Assembly: GCA_038373865.1 (NCBI GenBank)
Contig: JAXGGA010002887.1
Span: 48,757-112,756 of the forward strand
Reading direction: 5' to 3'
Source: Uloborus plumipes
Taxonomy: Eukaryota > Arthropoda > Arachnida > Araneae > Uloboridae
DNA: 64,000 nt
The notes under the pieces are model-generated. The model saw only the letters and a list, made by a program, of their open reading frames with translations, was not told the origin of the DNA and made no database searches. Each line of letters opens with the position of its first letter. Within the stretch, counting starts at the first letter, position 1. The translations under genes were made by a program, and so were the position numbers. Below are positions 1 through 14,000 of this stretch, one piece after another.

Positions 1-1008
1 ATTTTGAAACAATAAAAGTTACAATTAAGGTTTACCGAGCTAAGCCTTGGCTTGAAATGTCGCATTTAAAATTGATTTGAACAAAAATGGTAACGATTTT
101 AACAGTTGAGCAAAAAATTTAACTTTTTCAAACTTCAATCGCTTATAAGTCGCTTAAACGTGGATTTTCGAGATTCTCGTTACGCGGCGCTAGCGGAGAA
201 ACGTTCTAAAGAACGCATTTTTTTTAATCTTTCGAATGAAATCAAAATGGAGACGATACGACAATTATTTCGCTAGATAGAGTCAATTTTGTGCCCAAAA
301 ATTGAAGTTCGAATAAAAAACGAACCGACACTTTTTAGAGGGTGGGTCTAATTTTCGTCAATAGCCCGCGGGATAAGCTTCAAAATCATAAATTTTCTTG
401 CAATTCGATAAAGAAATGAGCGAGTTTCGACCGGGTATAGGATTCAACTTAGAGAATTAATATATAGAGATAATTTACAGGTTGCGTTATTATTTCGACC
501 CGTAGTGAGACAGGATGCTTTTGAAAATCGATTAAAAATAAATTGTTTTGGAAATTGGAGCATTATACTTTTCAGTGCTATAGTATAAGAAATTTAGGAA
601 GTAAAACAAAATCATAATCACATTGCAGTCAAAATATTTGTTAAAAATTTTAGGTCTCCGGATTTTTATGCTCAACCTAACACCCGTGTAATTAGTTTCT
701 AGGTTAAGTGGCTGAGTTTTATGGCAAAAAGGTTTTTTTCTAGAAGAGGTGGAAAACACACAAAACGTAATTCTTAAAAAATATTTTTTAAAGTGTTTAA
801 GTGTATAACGAACTTGTTAATTTCACTAAATTTTTACATAACTATTCAAAACTGTAAGTTTATTCTACTACATTTTTAACAACACATTTAAAACATTTTT
901 AACTGGATTTCGAAAAAATAATCAACATTTTAATTCATTACTCGATTAAATGAATATAAAATTTCATCATCTCTTCTCTATCTCTATCTCTTCTCTATCT
1001 CTTCTCTA
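1..1008. other. Upstream AT-rich sequence, no gene seen
   Basis: No coding potential or RNA gene is visible. The first 400 bases have the look of an old transposon interior but no termini. Positions about 966-1008 are an imperfect array of TCTCTATC/TCTTCTCTA units that runs directly into the Helitron 5' tip. Confidence 0.4.
966..1008. repeat. TCTCTATC-type short tandem array
   Basis: Several imperfect copies of CTCTATCTCTT sit directly before the Helitron start, which itself begins TCTCTACTAATAA. The array looks like repeated copies of the element's first six or seven bases. Confidence 0.7.
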
Positions 1009-1868
1009 TCTCTACTAATAATAAAGCTGAAGGTTTGTCTGTCTTTCTGTCTGTTACGCGCGTAGCGCCAAAACCGTTCGGTCGATTTTCATGCCACTTG
1101 GCACAAAATTAGTTTGTAGCATGTAGTTTTGCACCTCGAAGCGATTTTTCGAGCATTCCATTTCGTTCTTTTTCTATTCGAATTCTTAGCGGAAATTCGA
1201 TAAAATAGGGAAGAAATATTCCATACACATTTTCAAGTCTTATGTCATTCGAAAGCTTGAAATTTTCTGCACAAAATGATGTTTTTTCGAAGTTTCTACG
1301 ATCACCAGGAGAGCTGTAACAATTGCTTTTAGAATCCCGGAATTCAAGGCTTATCTTCAGTAAAGCAAGCCAAACGATTCTAAAATGGTTAATGAAATAA
1401 ATTATTTTATCAACGGAAATCAACTTTTAATGTTGTTACCATGGTTACGTTTTTATTTCGTTTATTTGTTTCGTTCTTTTTCCATTAATAATTTTAAAAA
1501 TGTATTTGTTTTTGTAGCAATCCAAACTCCAAGCCTAATTAAAATTAGTCAAATGAAATATAATAAAATCGTGATAAGATGGCACTTGTCAATCAAATGA
1601 GAAATCGAGTCCTTTCTTTAAAAAAGGTAGAGAAGGAAGAAACTGACACGTACCATTGTTGTGAGTTTAGAGATATTTTGGCTATCTGACGAGTTGTGTA
1701 GAAGAGGGAAACATTGTTTAACTAAATGAGGTCAAAAAAGAAACAACATGATAGTAAACCATTCTAAATTTATCGTCTGGCAAAACATATTTTATTTCCT
1801 TTTTTAGCCTACTTTCCCGTTAAAAATAAAAGAGACGAAAAAAGCATTAAAATTGGCTTAATGCATCT

Positions 1869-1943
1869 AAAAAATGTCGCCAAGTCCAAAAAATATCGCC
1901 AAGTCCAAAAAATATCGCCAAGCCCAAAAAATATCGCCAAGTA
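1869..1943. repeat. 19-bp minisatellite inside the Helitron
   Basis: Four copies of a 19-bp unit (AAAAAATATCGCCAAGTCC with minor changes). The same GCCAA/TTGGCG theme recurs at 3285-3475 of the element, in both orientations. Confidence 0.75.
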
Positions 1944-2030
1944 AAAAAAAAGTCAAAAAGAAACAAAAAAATGAAATAAATATCGAAAAATTAAAAATTT
2001 GAAAGTAGGGTATTGAGATGGGGAATTTGT

Positions 2031-2390
2031 GTGTCTGTCTGTCGGTCGGTCGGTCGGTCTGTCTGTCTCCCCCTAATAACTTTTGAATGAACATTCCGAT
2101 TTGGACAAACTTTTTTTTGTTGGAAATATCTCGGCGAGTACAGCTCATTCCCATATTTGATTTTTTGATTTGAACAATTTTTGGTTCAACTTTGAGCCGT
2201 TCAAATAACCGGTCCCGCGATACTAACTTTTTAATGAACAGTCCGATTTGAACAAACTTTTTTTTGTTGGAAAGAACTTTTCAAGGATACTTCATTCCCG
2301 TATTTACATTTCCGATTTGAACAATTTTTCGTTCAACATTGAACCGCTCAAGCAAGCTGTCACCCCTAATAACTTTTGAGTAAACAGTTC
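2031..2390. repeat. GTCT/GTCG microsatellite and about 147-bp internal tandem repeat
   Basis: A GTCTGTCGGTCGGTCTGTC tract (2031-2069) is followed by two full units and a partial third. The block AAC(A/G)TTCCGATTTG-ACAAAC occurs at 2090 and 2238, and a third CCTAATAACTTTTGAG-AAACAGTTC copy at about 2365-2390, giving a period near 145-148 bp. All lie within the Helitron. Confidence 0.65.
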
Positions 2391-3764
2391 GAAAAAAAAA
2401 TGACTAACTGTGCAGACGATTTTTTGTTTATTTATTCATTTGTTTTATTGAATTTATTATTATTATTATTTTTTTTGGCAGACGATTTTTTTTTGTAACA
2501 AAAATGTTTCATTCACGAGGGCATTTTATTCTTTATTTATATTTAACAACTGGCAACGGATTAAAAGTGAAATTCGAGACATTTTATCAACGGACGAGTT
2601 TTTTTTTCTTTTTTTTCTTTATTTTTTTTCTTTCTTTGATAAAATGTGTTTTGATGTACTTTGTACTTTTAATTTTTTTTTTTGAAAACAATTGAGGAAT
2701 TTTTCTACGGAAGAACTGTAACAGTTACATTCTTTAAAAGGTGCGACAAAGCTTTATTTATTCATTTATTTACTTTTTATGTGTCTATTTCATCTGATGA
2801 GAGGGGTATATTTTGCTTTTAGAAATCAGCTTCAAGTGCTAAAAAGGTATGTTTGACATAATTTTTAGTCTTAGATAATCAAGAGAATAATGATCAGATG
2901 CTAGAATGCCGATGTCGATGTACGGGAAAGTAGGCTCGTTTAGTTCTTGACAGAACTTCTTGTTTTTTATTTCAATATAAATTGCAGTAAATGGCTTGAG
3001 TGAACGAGTTTGGCTTTTAATTTATCATTTGCTGGTTGATGTTTGTCGATGTTTATTGTTTTTATTATCATGGTGAAGAATAATGCACGAAATTTCTATT
3101 ATTTTGTTTTTGAAGGTAGGAAAGAAAACTTTCTTCTTCTTTTAAACTTTGGTAAGATTTCTGTGAGCAGCAAAATTGTTCTTATTTTCTCTTTTGGCTT
3201 ATTTTTGTCCCCCAAGGGGGTTTTTACCAGTTTTATGGGGTAAATCAGTGTTAATTTCAATGCAGACAAAAGTGATATGAATTGGCGCGACCACTTGGCG
3301 AAATATAGCCAAGCTTTTAGTCGCCAGGTGTTTGACGCCAATTTGGCGACATATCGCCAAGTTGGCGGCAAATTTGGCGAAAAAAAATATTTTTTTTATT
3401 TTGGTTCAATTTGGCGCTATTGGCGATATTTTGCGAAAAATCCACTGAATGATGTTAAAATCGGCGATGTTTAGGAGATTAATCAATGAAAAACATTTTT
3501 TTGCATTGTTTTGTGGCAAACTAGGGATGTAAATGTTTGAATTGTTATCTTGCTCACTCCAAGCACTATTTTAGCACTTAAGGCATCTACTAAGAAATTT
3601 ACACGTAAAAGGAAGTAGTGTGGGGTCCATGCCAAATTTTTATATCATTCTTTAAAAGAATTACAGTTGAATAACTAAAATAGAGTATTTTTTCTGCTAT
3701 ATCAATTTTTTACATATGAATTTTTAATTTTATACCACGGGCAAAGCCGTGCGGGTACCGCTAG

Positions 3765-4915
3765 TCGTTATCATAAAATTGTAAGACTTAATTTTACTCT
3801 TCAGAAAGTTTGACGTTTTGATTTTTGAAAATAAAAAGTTTTGAAACGTAATATTTGAAAATATTAATTGTTCCTTCTCCTACTTTCTAGTATGCTAATA
3901 TTTTATTTGAAATGCTTGACGACTTTTTTGAGATCCGTTTTCGATTTCCAACGCGTGACATATGAACGTTGGGGCATTAAAAACATCTTTGCATCTGGTA
4001 AATAACTTTTAAAGTAACACAGCTTTCGAAAAAAATTATAAAATAAATCTCCTTAAAAGATAAATGCTGCAAGTAAAGATCATGTTTTAGAATGATTACC
4101 TGGATACAAATGTATTTTCAATGATATTTCCCCCAACTTATCTCTGAAGTGTTTAACTTCCAACTTTTAGATTACTCTTGCTGATAAATGATGTCGAAAA
4201 TCTAATGATACTGAGTTACATATTTGGTAAATAATTCTCTTTAAATGCAGTGCTAAATGTTTTGATTCTTGGGGGAACCACGGAACTTCTTTTAAGAACC
4301 AGCTAATTTTTAAGAAATCACGTAAGTGTTAGCCTCTATCAGGGCACCGTTTAGAAAACTCTACTATAAAATAGAATCTTTTTTACACGTTGAAGGGAAT
4401 TCAGCATCATCCCCCCCCCCCCTTCATTTAAACTTGATTGTTGAACCTGCGTTGCTTGACACGGCTTTTATTTTCGAAGTTGACCGTCCAATGCAGCTAG
4501 TTCTATAAATTGATTTTAAAACGTAATTTAGTTGTGCAATGAACATTGTAAGATCCGCGCGAATTATACAAGACAATAGTTATAGCAAGATTTTCTAGAT
4601 TTATTTTTCTGCCCACCACTCTTTTACATCAAAGAACTGAGTATAAATGCAATTAATAGAATATATACAAATTAATTTTAGATATTCCTTTTTAGGCAGT
4701 GAAATGAGCTAATCCACCATGTGCCCCGATTCTGGAACCATGTGCGTCAGGTTGAAATGTTTATCTTCTGCGACCATTTTTAAGACTTGTGTAGTGAGAC
4801 GGACATAAATGCACAAAAGGACCTCGGCCACATGATATGACATTGGGTGAATCTCGCGAAATTAATTTAATGAGGACTATTAGTGAAGACAATGTGATGT
4901 AACTTGAGATCGACA
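3765..4915. other. Sequence upstream of GAS2 exon 1, nothing recognised
   Basis: AT-rich sequence without convincing coding regions. It contains a poly-C run near 4410. It should hold 5' UTR or promoter sequence if exon 1 is the first exon, but I see no TATA box, initiator or CpG cluster I can defend. Confidence 0.35.
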
Positions 4916-5054
4916 ATGGCAACTTGGAGTCGAAAATGCACCGGAATGACCCAGGAAGAAGTGGACGCCCTGCATATGAAAATAGCCATGAAGCAGGAAC
5001 AGCACCTGATTCCGCTGAAGGAAGATCTGGCTGATTGGCTGAACAAAACACTGG
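4916..5054 (+). CDS. Gas2: GAS2 exon 1 (first coding exon)
   Basis: Encodes residues 1-46 plus the first base of residue 47. It opens with [18 protein letters not shown] and ends at the start of the CH domain ([16 protein letters not shown]), matching the KEDLA-W-L segment that opens GAS2 CH domains. The donor is G|GTGAGT at 5055 and the exon leaves in phase 1. An in-frame TGA at 4895-4897 precedes the ATG by 18 nt, so this ATG is the natural start unless an upstream exon splices in after 4897. No TATA box or CpG-rich promoter is evident just upstream. Confidence 0.85.
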
Positions 5055-8000
5055 GTGAGTTGTGCTCGTGTATATATTAGTGCCAATTTAGACTTGTCAC
5101 CAGTTTGTCGTTCATTTGTAAGTCGTGGTTAGAATGAAAGTGGTTTAAGTCATTTTAACAGTTTCGAGTAATTGCACATCAGTATCCTTTTTTTTTCTTT
5201 ATTACAAACCAGTTTTTATCAACAGTTGCTTGCAGCCTGTTTTAAATGAATTACACTACGTTCATTTTGTATTTACGACGTGTTTACCGAAAGAAAGTCT
5301 AGTACAGTCAAATACAGGCTCAGGTTTTAAAAATATAAAATTAGTCTTTTGATCAGTTTAATACACTTAATATAGGAACTGAAGAGGAATACGCCCACGC
5401 TTAACTCAATTTGTAACATTTTTGACTGACATCACTATCATTCTAACCCGTTACATATTTTAAACTTAAATTTTTATTTCCTGATTTACAGTGGGCTGTT
5501 TTACAAAGATCCGGGTATGTAAAAAAATTAAAAGCCCTTCATCAAATTGAAGCACATCAAGTGATTTAAGCTTTAGTTATTCTAGCGTTGTCAAATATTC
5601 TTTTTGATTGATTGCATCATAAAATTGGCATCTAAATCACATAGAACAAAGACAGTATTCGTTTTGCTTCTCCTTAGCACTGGTCCAACTAAGTGAATGG
5701 CAAATTATAACCTAAAGTAAATTTTCGGTTTAGTCAGAGGCCGGAAGACAACCGTCAATGATTTACAGGTCATTCTTTTATCCAATTGAGGTTGCTAAAT
5801 CCTCATACTCTTTTGCCATTCGTATCCCATAAAACCTCATGAACTCATAAGGCCGGCCATCAAACGAGGTACATCAACAAGATTGGGCGATCTTTCCACA
5901 ATAAAATCAAACTTAAACATATCTTACATCTCCGCTGCATTGTATCTTTAATGTTTCTTTAAGTACGGCAAATGTCCCGGCTTCATGAACCGTAAGGTCC
6001 AAAACGGATTCACTTCCTATGTCAAAACGTTAAACTTGAAGTGATGATGGGCCGTCACGCTTTTGTTCGCAAAAAGAAACTTCTGCTTTTTATGACATCG
6101 TTCCGGGTGGATGCTTTTATGAAAGTACTCGTGATTTTATTACTCTGCCGGAATTACTTTGTCTCATGGTTTGGAGCTGGTTTGGTCAATCAACTTAAAC
6201 AGTATGGATTACGGGAAGACACTAGCCTAATAAGAATTTTGTTTTGAAGCGGGAGGGAAGGGGGGGGGGACAGGTCCTTTTCTCCTAAGAAGGGTCTGGT
6301 CGTCTAACACCAAGATGGACATTTAAAACAATATTAGCGATTTGCAGTGATAATAAATGAAATCGGGGGGCGCTCAATTTAAAACTTTTGGAAGGAGGAA
6401 AATTCTCCATTTGTGGAATGAAATTTCAATTATACCGAATGATTAAATACGAGAGAGCACAAACATACCATACATTTATAACATCCAATCAGAAAAAGCA
6501 TTAGGCATCATTGAAAAACAATTTTAAAATTAAATATAAAAATAATAATAAACCTCATTGTTTCGATATTACATTCAAATTCGCCGAATCGTCAGCTAAA
6601 TTTGCCGAATAAGAAAGTTTTATGAAGGTTCACAGAGATCTTCCGTGACCTCAAATAGAATGAAAATTGAATGAAATCTGATTGCGTCTTTGGCTAACCA
6701 ACATTGGATATCGCAGCCCCCTTAATTTCCAGAGTAGAGTAGCAGGCATAGTACATCTGTTTCGGTCCCTTGTCAATATACCAGTTCTCAGTGCTTCAGC
6801 CCTCAAGAAGCAATAGCCCTCTTAAAACTATCCATTCCCTGCTCGTTACAGCTTCTTCCTTAAGCTGTTCCAAATATCTACAACCAGTGCTGCCAGAAGA
6901 AGAAAAATACTTGGGAGGAACTCACTGAAATGAAATGTGATTTGAAACCAATTTACATTACATTTTTACGAAAAAAAAAGAGAGAAACGGCGCCCCCTTT
7001 GCTTTCCCCCAACTTCCACACTGCCTATATCAATAAAGTAGTAATGTTTCCTTATTTCCAGATTAGCATGAAGTTTGAGCAGTTAAAACAATGTCCCTGG
7101 TTCTGACTTCCTTGAAAAAAAAAAAAGGCCTATTTTGATCAATTTAAACAATTAACCCTCTGACTGCTCAATTTTCTTGACGAAGTTTTTAAAAATATGC
7201 ATATTTTTTTATGTATGAGAAACCAATATAAAACTTATGTACTAAATTTACACATATTACGTTAGAAACTATCCTTAATATGATAAATCTTGCAACAAGG
7301 TACAAGAAAAGTTCTACCTTCATGTTCTTTACACCGAATTCGAACAACAATACTATTTTTTTTTTCCAATTTTTGAGCAATAAAAACCACACTTTCGATG
7401 AAATCCTTTCTTTACTAAATTAGGAGGTATCGGGCTTGTAAAATAGCCGAGCGGTCTGTGCAAATGCTTCAGAAAATTCATAGCTGACATTTAAACGATG
7501 GAATTGCGGAATAAGGTTTTAAATTACGTTGTGCACGTGAAAATCGCGGAATGAGCAACTTTTGTTACTTCTTCGTTTCCCGTGGAAATCGCGAGATAAG
7601 CAACCAGAGGGTTAAAGCATCCCTCATCTGACTCTCCTTGGCGATGTAATATACAAAGTACATACTTTTATTACGCGTTTTAAGTCTAAATTCATAATCT
7701 AAACTGAAAATCACCTAACGAACCCAGTGCTAGATTAAGGAAGGAACAAACCACTTTGCACGGGCGGTAACTTTGGGGGATGGGGGGGGGGAGAAATGTA
7801 CCCTATATTACCTCTATTTTACCCCTAACTTGAAGTAAAAACTTGTGGGAAGATGTGCAAGATCAGCCGTTTCAAGGTGTCTTCGCTTGGAAAAATCCCA
7901 GATCCGGCATGTTCCAGCACTGTAGCCCTAGTTTAAACAAATTTTTCACACAGGAAGAAATTATGAAGATGTGAACTAACTGTTCAACAAAACACGAGTA

Positions 8001-11000
8001 GAAAAGAATCAATTTTATTACAATGTTGATTTCAATTCGTTCTGATGCGTATCGACTGGAAAATAATTCTGTCATGTCCAAATGAAGATAATTATTCTTG
8101 CCCGTGGCATTCGACAAGCTGAAGAAGCTCCGATTTTCACTAATGATTACATCAGACTAAAATCCGTTTATATTCCATGAATAAAAGGCCACCGCGTCTA
8201 ATTATCGCCATTTATTACTGCGCAACACATGCAGATGAGCAGGAAAAAAAACCCCGGGCGTAACTCTAGCTTACTTTTTTTTTTCCTTACCTGGGAAAAA
8301 AATGAAACAAAATACATCGTCTGCCTGTGATGTGTGTGTGTACGTTTTTATCATCTACTACCCGGCATCCAAGAAGGTTCGAATGCCCACCACTTTTGTC
8401 TGTGCTCGTGGGTCACGTGGTTCAAGGTGCTGTTTATCATTCACTCATGGCAGCTTGAAAGGTTGATGAGAAAGTGAGTTTCAATATCAAGGTCTGAGTT
8501 TTTACTACTTTCAAAAGGCTTTTATTGTGGTTACGACTAATAAAGTTGCAGTAGTTAGAAGCGTGAAACCAGTACAATTAACATTTTGCATATGGTCTGT
8601 TTGTAGACGCACAACCATTCTTTTTCTACTGAAGTAGGTAATTAAACTGTGTATATATAATTAAACTATGTATACATAAGTGTGTGTGTGTGAGAGAGAG
8701 AGTGAGCGAAAAAATAATAACTGAATTTTTATTTTTTTGTGATTCCTTATAAATCTTTACGCCAATAATGCCCAACCTATGGCCCTAGGGCCGCACGCAA
8801 TTCCACGAAGCTGACTCCTGTCTTTTGTTCAGTGTAACAAATCGAAAACAAATATTAGACACAACCACAAACTTGTAGCCAAATATTCAGAAATTGGTTT
8901 CTGGAAAACAAACGCAGACTTCACAATTAATAAAGTGAGCATCAAGTTAAAATAACAACAATTTTTGGTTTATCCATTAGTTATACATGGGCGATTCTCT
9001 GTAAACTGGCAATTGGCTGTCCGGACCGAGTATTTAAAAAATAATAAAGTGTAATAAAGTAATTATCGCTCTTAATACAAGTAAAGCATTAATACTCTGT
9101 GGCCCAATTGTATTTGGTTAGATAACAATTTCATTTTTTTTTCTAGAAATTATCTAAGTGCTAAAAACACAGTCCCCTGGCTGTCCCAATCGTATTGTCT
9201 AACACTTCAAGGTAATATTCCAAAAATCCTACCAACATTACATAAATTTGGCAATTAATATCTAAAAATAGAAAAATGTAGCTATATTTTTTTCATTATA
9301 TAAGGTCTAATTACGTATTTCTAAAACTTAAAATTGTAATGTAAATTCTGTCCGGAGATTTTTCAAACAGTCCCCTGAGACAAATTCAAAGCTCCAATAG
9401 AAAAAATCTGCTGCTTTTGCAAATGTTTTTTGACATAAAGTTTAAAGCAATCAGTGTGAATTTGCCGAAATTGCTGAGAGCGGTGTTTAAACGATATTTT
9501 GTTTTGTTTGAGAGCTACATTTGTGATGAAAGTATGCATCAGGATCGTTGCGAAAACAGTCCTCTGAGAAGTGGTTTTATTAATGCCAATTAGTTTAATT
9601 ATGAAACATATTAGTTATTATGTCCACGATTTGTGCCTAAATTTATAGGTAGTCTCGTAACTAATTATGTACCAATAGTTTTGCAGATATTACGCAACAA
9701 AGAGTAAAAACACAGTCACCTGGCACAGTCCCCTGCCTAGTTGTACCAGGCGGGGGACTTACCCCCTATCACAATTTATCTGAAAAACACAAGCTTCAAT
9801 TGGCTCTCTTTCAAACCAAAGAAATAGATTCATTTTCTGAGCAATAGTATTATAATTATACGAACATTTCAAAAAACCATGCCCGGACAGATTTCGTGTG
9901 AAAAATGACGAGTTTACAGAGAATTGCCCACATACTGGTGTCTACGTGGTTGACGTTCAGTTCTCTCACGGGTTTCTTGCGTGTTGAAGCTTTTTACACT
10001 GACGAAAAGGCTCCGTTATATTCTTGAAATAGCTATATGCTGCATTTTCTTGATAATTTGTGCTTTATTTGCATTGAGTTTTCACTTCAATCAACAGTTT
10101 TTTATTTCTACATTCCTATCTTAACTGTTCTCCCATATTGTCTAAGAAAATTTTAAATATTTGAAAATTTCTATCCTCTTAATATGAAGTGTCTTCCTCT
10201 GGTGCTAAAAAAACCCAAAAAAGTTGGGCAGCAGTATTTTACGCCATGATTTCCCACGTGAGAAGAGGGGGGGGGGGTTGGAGACGATGGCGCAGAAGGT
10301 GCCATTTAAATTTATGAGGATTGTTTCAAGTGATATTTTCTTCTTTTTTTGGGAGTGTGGCTCATTTTGGGGGCAGCTTGTAGTATTTGAGAGGAGGTGC
10401 GTCATAGCTCTTGGGGAGGGGGGGGGGGCTTGCACAAGACATATTTTTTTAATATGCAAAGTCTTGAATATTAAATTAAGTACTATCAACAACGCACTAA
10501 ATACAGAAATAATTAATTTTCTTCAGAGGGTGGGCCCAAATTGTGTGCACAATTCATGATCAGTTGGAAAGCTTCTCTAGTGTTCAGAGATGTCTGACTC
10601 CGGATGGAGATGATTCCGGCCTCGAACCCCGGCTCGAACATGAACCCACACTCTTCTTTCTCCTGTCCTTGTCTTTTCTCTGAGTGAATGTGTTGTGCTG
10701 CGAATGGTTGCCTACCCTATAAGTGGCTCTCTGTGGCAGGGGTGCCCATCCCCCCCCCCCAAGCTCAATGGCGCAAGTTCCCCCCAAAAATTTTCATAAC
10801 CCTCTTGTGCTTTTTATTTTTATCCCTCTTTTTTGTTTTATTCATTTTTTTATATTATTTATTTATTTTTTAAAACATTATTATTTTTTTAACATTATTT
10901 GTTTAGTTTTTGAAACTATAACAATTATTTTTTAAATATATTATTAAATTTTAAAAAGTACGAATTATGCGCAGAATAGAACCGCTTTTTCTCCCCCTTC

Positions 11001-14000
11001 CAGACATTCTAAGCACACACACACACAAAATAAATAAATAAATAAGTGATAATAAAGAAATAAAAGAAATAATTTTAATTTTAAAATAAATTAATGAAGA
11101 AATTTTATTCAAAAAATCAACAAATAATTTAAATTAAAACAATAAATTCGAAAATAATTTAAATAAATAAATAAATTCGTTTAAAAAAATCCCCCCCCCC
11201 CCAAAATGTTGATGGAGCAAATTGCGCCATAATCCTCTTCTGTCGGCACCCCTGCTCTGTGGCATGTGTGTACTGTGGAAGGCGGACTTCATACTAAATT
11301 ACGGTACAGTTGGATAAGGCAGGGATTCAAGTGAAACAGCACTGCGATCGCTTCGAATTTCAATCGCTACTGGAAGTGAATTACATTATCATCAACTTAA
11401 CTTGGCATGACGTCACTACGGGTGGAGCCAATGAGAGCTCACAAGCACTCAGCGATCTCCTCTTATTCGCCAAGTAGGCTGTGACGTTTTATCTAGCTCG
11501 TTTTTCATAGGCAAACGTCACGCTGACGTCACGATGTTTTTATCAAGAAACGTTCTAATGTAATTCATTTCCAGTCGCGGTTGTAATTTGCGATCGCCTG
11601 TTTCACTTGAATCCTTGCCTAAGTAATGTAACGCATCCCAAATTGCCGGCTTAGCTGGTACAAGACAATAATAACAATTGAAGGGTTTGGGAGATGAAGA
11701 CATTATGTGACAAAGCAGAAATTGCGAGTAATTGAAGTTCAAAATTTCATTGTTGCAGTTGTTGCAGCTGTTTTGTGTTCTGGTTTTGTCGTTAGTGTGC
11801 GTATGAAGTTAGTCTATTGCCATCTACTTTTTGATGTACCAAGTTTTATTTGCTTACCTGTATCCCTTGCTTACCATTGCCCAGAGTGTTCATTTTTCAG
11901 AATGTAACATAGCCCCTTCATCCTCAAAACCTTTCAATTCATAACCAAATGCAATACTCCAAGATCCCACTTAGGTTGACCTACCCTCATCGAGTTTCCT
12001 AATAAAGTTATGCATTAAAATGTAGATAAACATATTCCTAACACGAAGGCATATCGCTATCTGAACAAAAGAGATCCAATCATAGGGTTTGTAGCAATTA
12101 GAAGTTCCAGTAGTCGAGTAAAACTGCAGTTTTTCTGCAGATGTCATCAAATTTTGCAAGAAGCTTCAATTTTTTAAAAATTGAAAGCAGATCTCTCACA
12201 AATAACACTTATTCGGCTCAAAACTCTACATTTTTGTGAGAAAATGGTTATGTGATCAAGAAATGACATGCCTTCCTAAATTATGCACTTTTAAAAAACT
12301 CTGAAAAAAAAACTGCAGAAATTTTGCAGGTCTTTCTTCTTTAACTTGAAAATAACAGCAGAAAATCTGCAAAATTATTAAAATCTCATTATTAAAATTT
12401 TAAAATCGCAATAACCCTATGAAAGGAGCACTTTTGCTTAATCAGCTTTACACCATCGTATTTGTAATATTTTTATCTACATTTATATGTATAGCATATT
12501 AGGAAACTCGACGAGGGTAGGTAAACCCAAACCGGATCTTGTACTACAAGGCAAAAAACATGTTTCAGCTTTCGTAGTAGCTGAAATGCAAAATGAAATT
12601 TAAGACCACCCAAACTGTTAATAATAGCACAGCGGCGTTATTGCGCTGTATTGAAATGCTATTTGTTTTTAGAGAACTTGAGATTCGCGTCATTTGAAGG
12701 TGGTAAACAATGGAGTGTTTGTTTATTTTTTCGTTATATGTTAGAAAAGAACCCGCGAATTATCTACACAATACATTTTAAGAGAAGTTCTTGGTAATTG
12801 TTTTTATGCTATGAAGCAAAAGCTATCATAAATGTTTATTTTAATGACATATTCTTGATTGAACTAAAGCAACATAGATCATAAAAGCAAGCCGAAAAGT
12901 GCATTTTCACAGCGACCGGTTTAGCTTTCTTAGTACGTTGTTTAGATTGTTTCTTCGTAGGAATTGTAAAATATTCTAGCTTCATTGAATTAAACAAGTT
13001 TGTTTTTTTTTCCGAATTTCTATAATTCCTTATCGTAGTCGAAATCAAAATAAGGATCTTTTACAAGTCGTGATGTTTGAAATTATTAAAAAGACGATTT
13101 GCTTTAAACTATTGCTACTCGAATAACAAAAATTATTTTAAAATAATTTGAGCTTAGTTAAAAATTTATTGAATTTAAAATTGAAAATGTGAATTTGATG
13201 TTCCTTTACAGAAAATTTAGTACAGTAGCACAGAAAAAAAAGAGATACAAGAGATAGTTATATACATAAATGCTGAAAGAAAGAGAAGGAAAAAGTCTTT
13301 AAAAAATAGCTCCTCTAGATAGTTTTTAATTAAGATTTTTTTTTTTTTTTGGTTTAGTTTTGAATAATGCGAAAAACATAAACTTATGCTTTGCTGTGAA
13401 AATTGAATCCTTAATGAACAATAATTTAGTAAATAGATCTGCTCTGTAAGAACGTAACCAAACATAATTTTTCGTATAAAATGTGCATTGATTTTTTTTT
13501 CAATAGTTTTAAAAAACATTTTTCGAAATGTTATGAAGTATAAAGGCAAAACTTGAACCTTATTACTATTTAAAAAAATATTTTGGGCATTGCACCCTCT
13601 GTATTTTTAAAAAGTCTGAATTAGAGTGGGAAATAATAATCAATTTTTTCTCTTTAATCTTTTGACAACTCCCTCTTATATGCTTCTCCCTACGTTAAAC
13701 AAGAGAAGTCGTGAAAATTGAAAAAAAAAAAAAAAAAAAAAGAGAGAGTTATTAAATCTTTTTAGCATGAATGCGGGCCATTTGAAAATTGAAATTTAGG
13801 GATACCTCATTTTTGCTGCAAGACCTTCAATCGGTCAAATATCGACTACAAACGGTACTAGCTTTTCAAGTTAAATGCTAAGAAGCCAAATACTCCCCCC
13901 CCCCCTTAAAAAAAATATGTTTTAATATTGAATGAGGATTTTTTTTCCTCTTTTCAGTATGACAGGGAATGTTACAACTTCTGTACTAGTTTCAAGATAA

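Larger units (their letters stand above)
1009..3764 (+). mobile_element. Non-autonomous Helitron, about 2.76 kb
   Basis: The 5' end A|TCTCTACTAATAATAAAGC and the following GTTTGTCTGTCTTTCTGTC, then 'ACTTGGCACAAAATT', match the start typical of arthropod Helitrons. The 3' end has a short hairpin (CACGG, loop GCAAAG, CCGTG at 3736-3751) followed after about ten bases by CTAG|T at 3761-3765, the Helitron CTRR terminus. The insertion lies between host A and T, as expected. No Rep/helicase open frame is present, so it must be mobilised in trans. The interior contains microsatellite and tandem blocks. Confidence 0.8.

Noticed and set aside
4408..4424. Poly-C and poly-G tracts here and at 6260, 10750, 11190, 13896, 33190, 50686 and 51937
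   Set aside because: Common at decayed transposon ends; no separate function is supported.
6700..6910. Possible LINE reverse-transcriptase tail
   Set aside because: Composition is suggestive, but no frame with RT motifs could be read.
8765..8830. hAT terminus (CCCAACCTATGGCCC)
   Set aside because: No matching right end or target duplication found, so no element is called.
10205..10559. Opposed open frames of 95 and 111 codons
   Set aside because: They depend on G-runs and low-complexity sequence; no domain or conservation signal.
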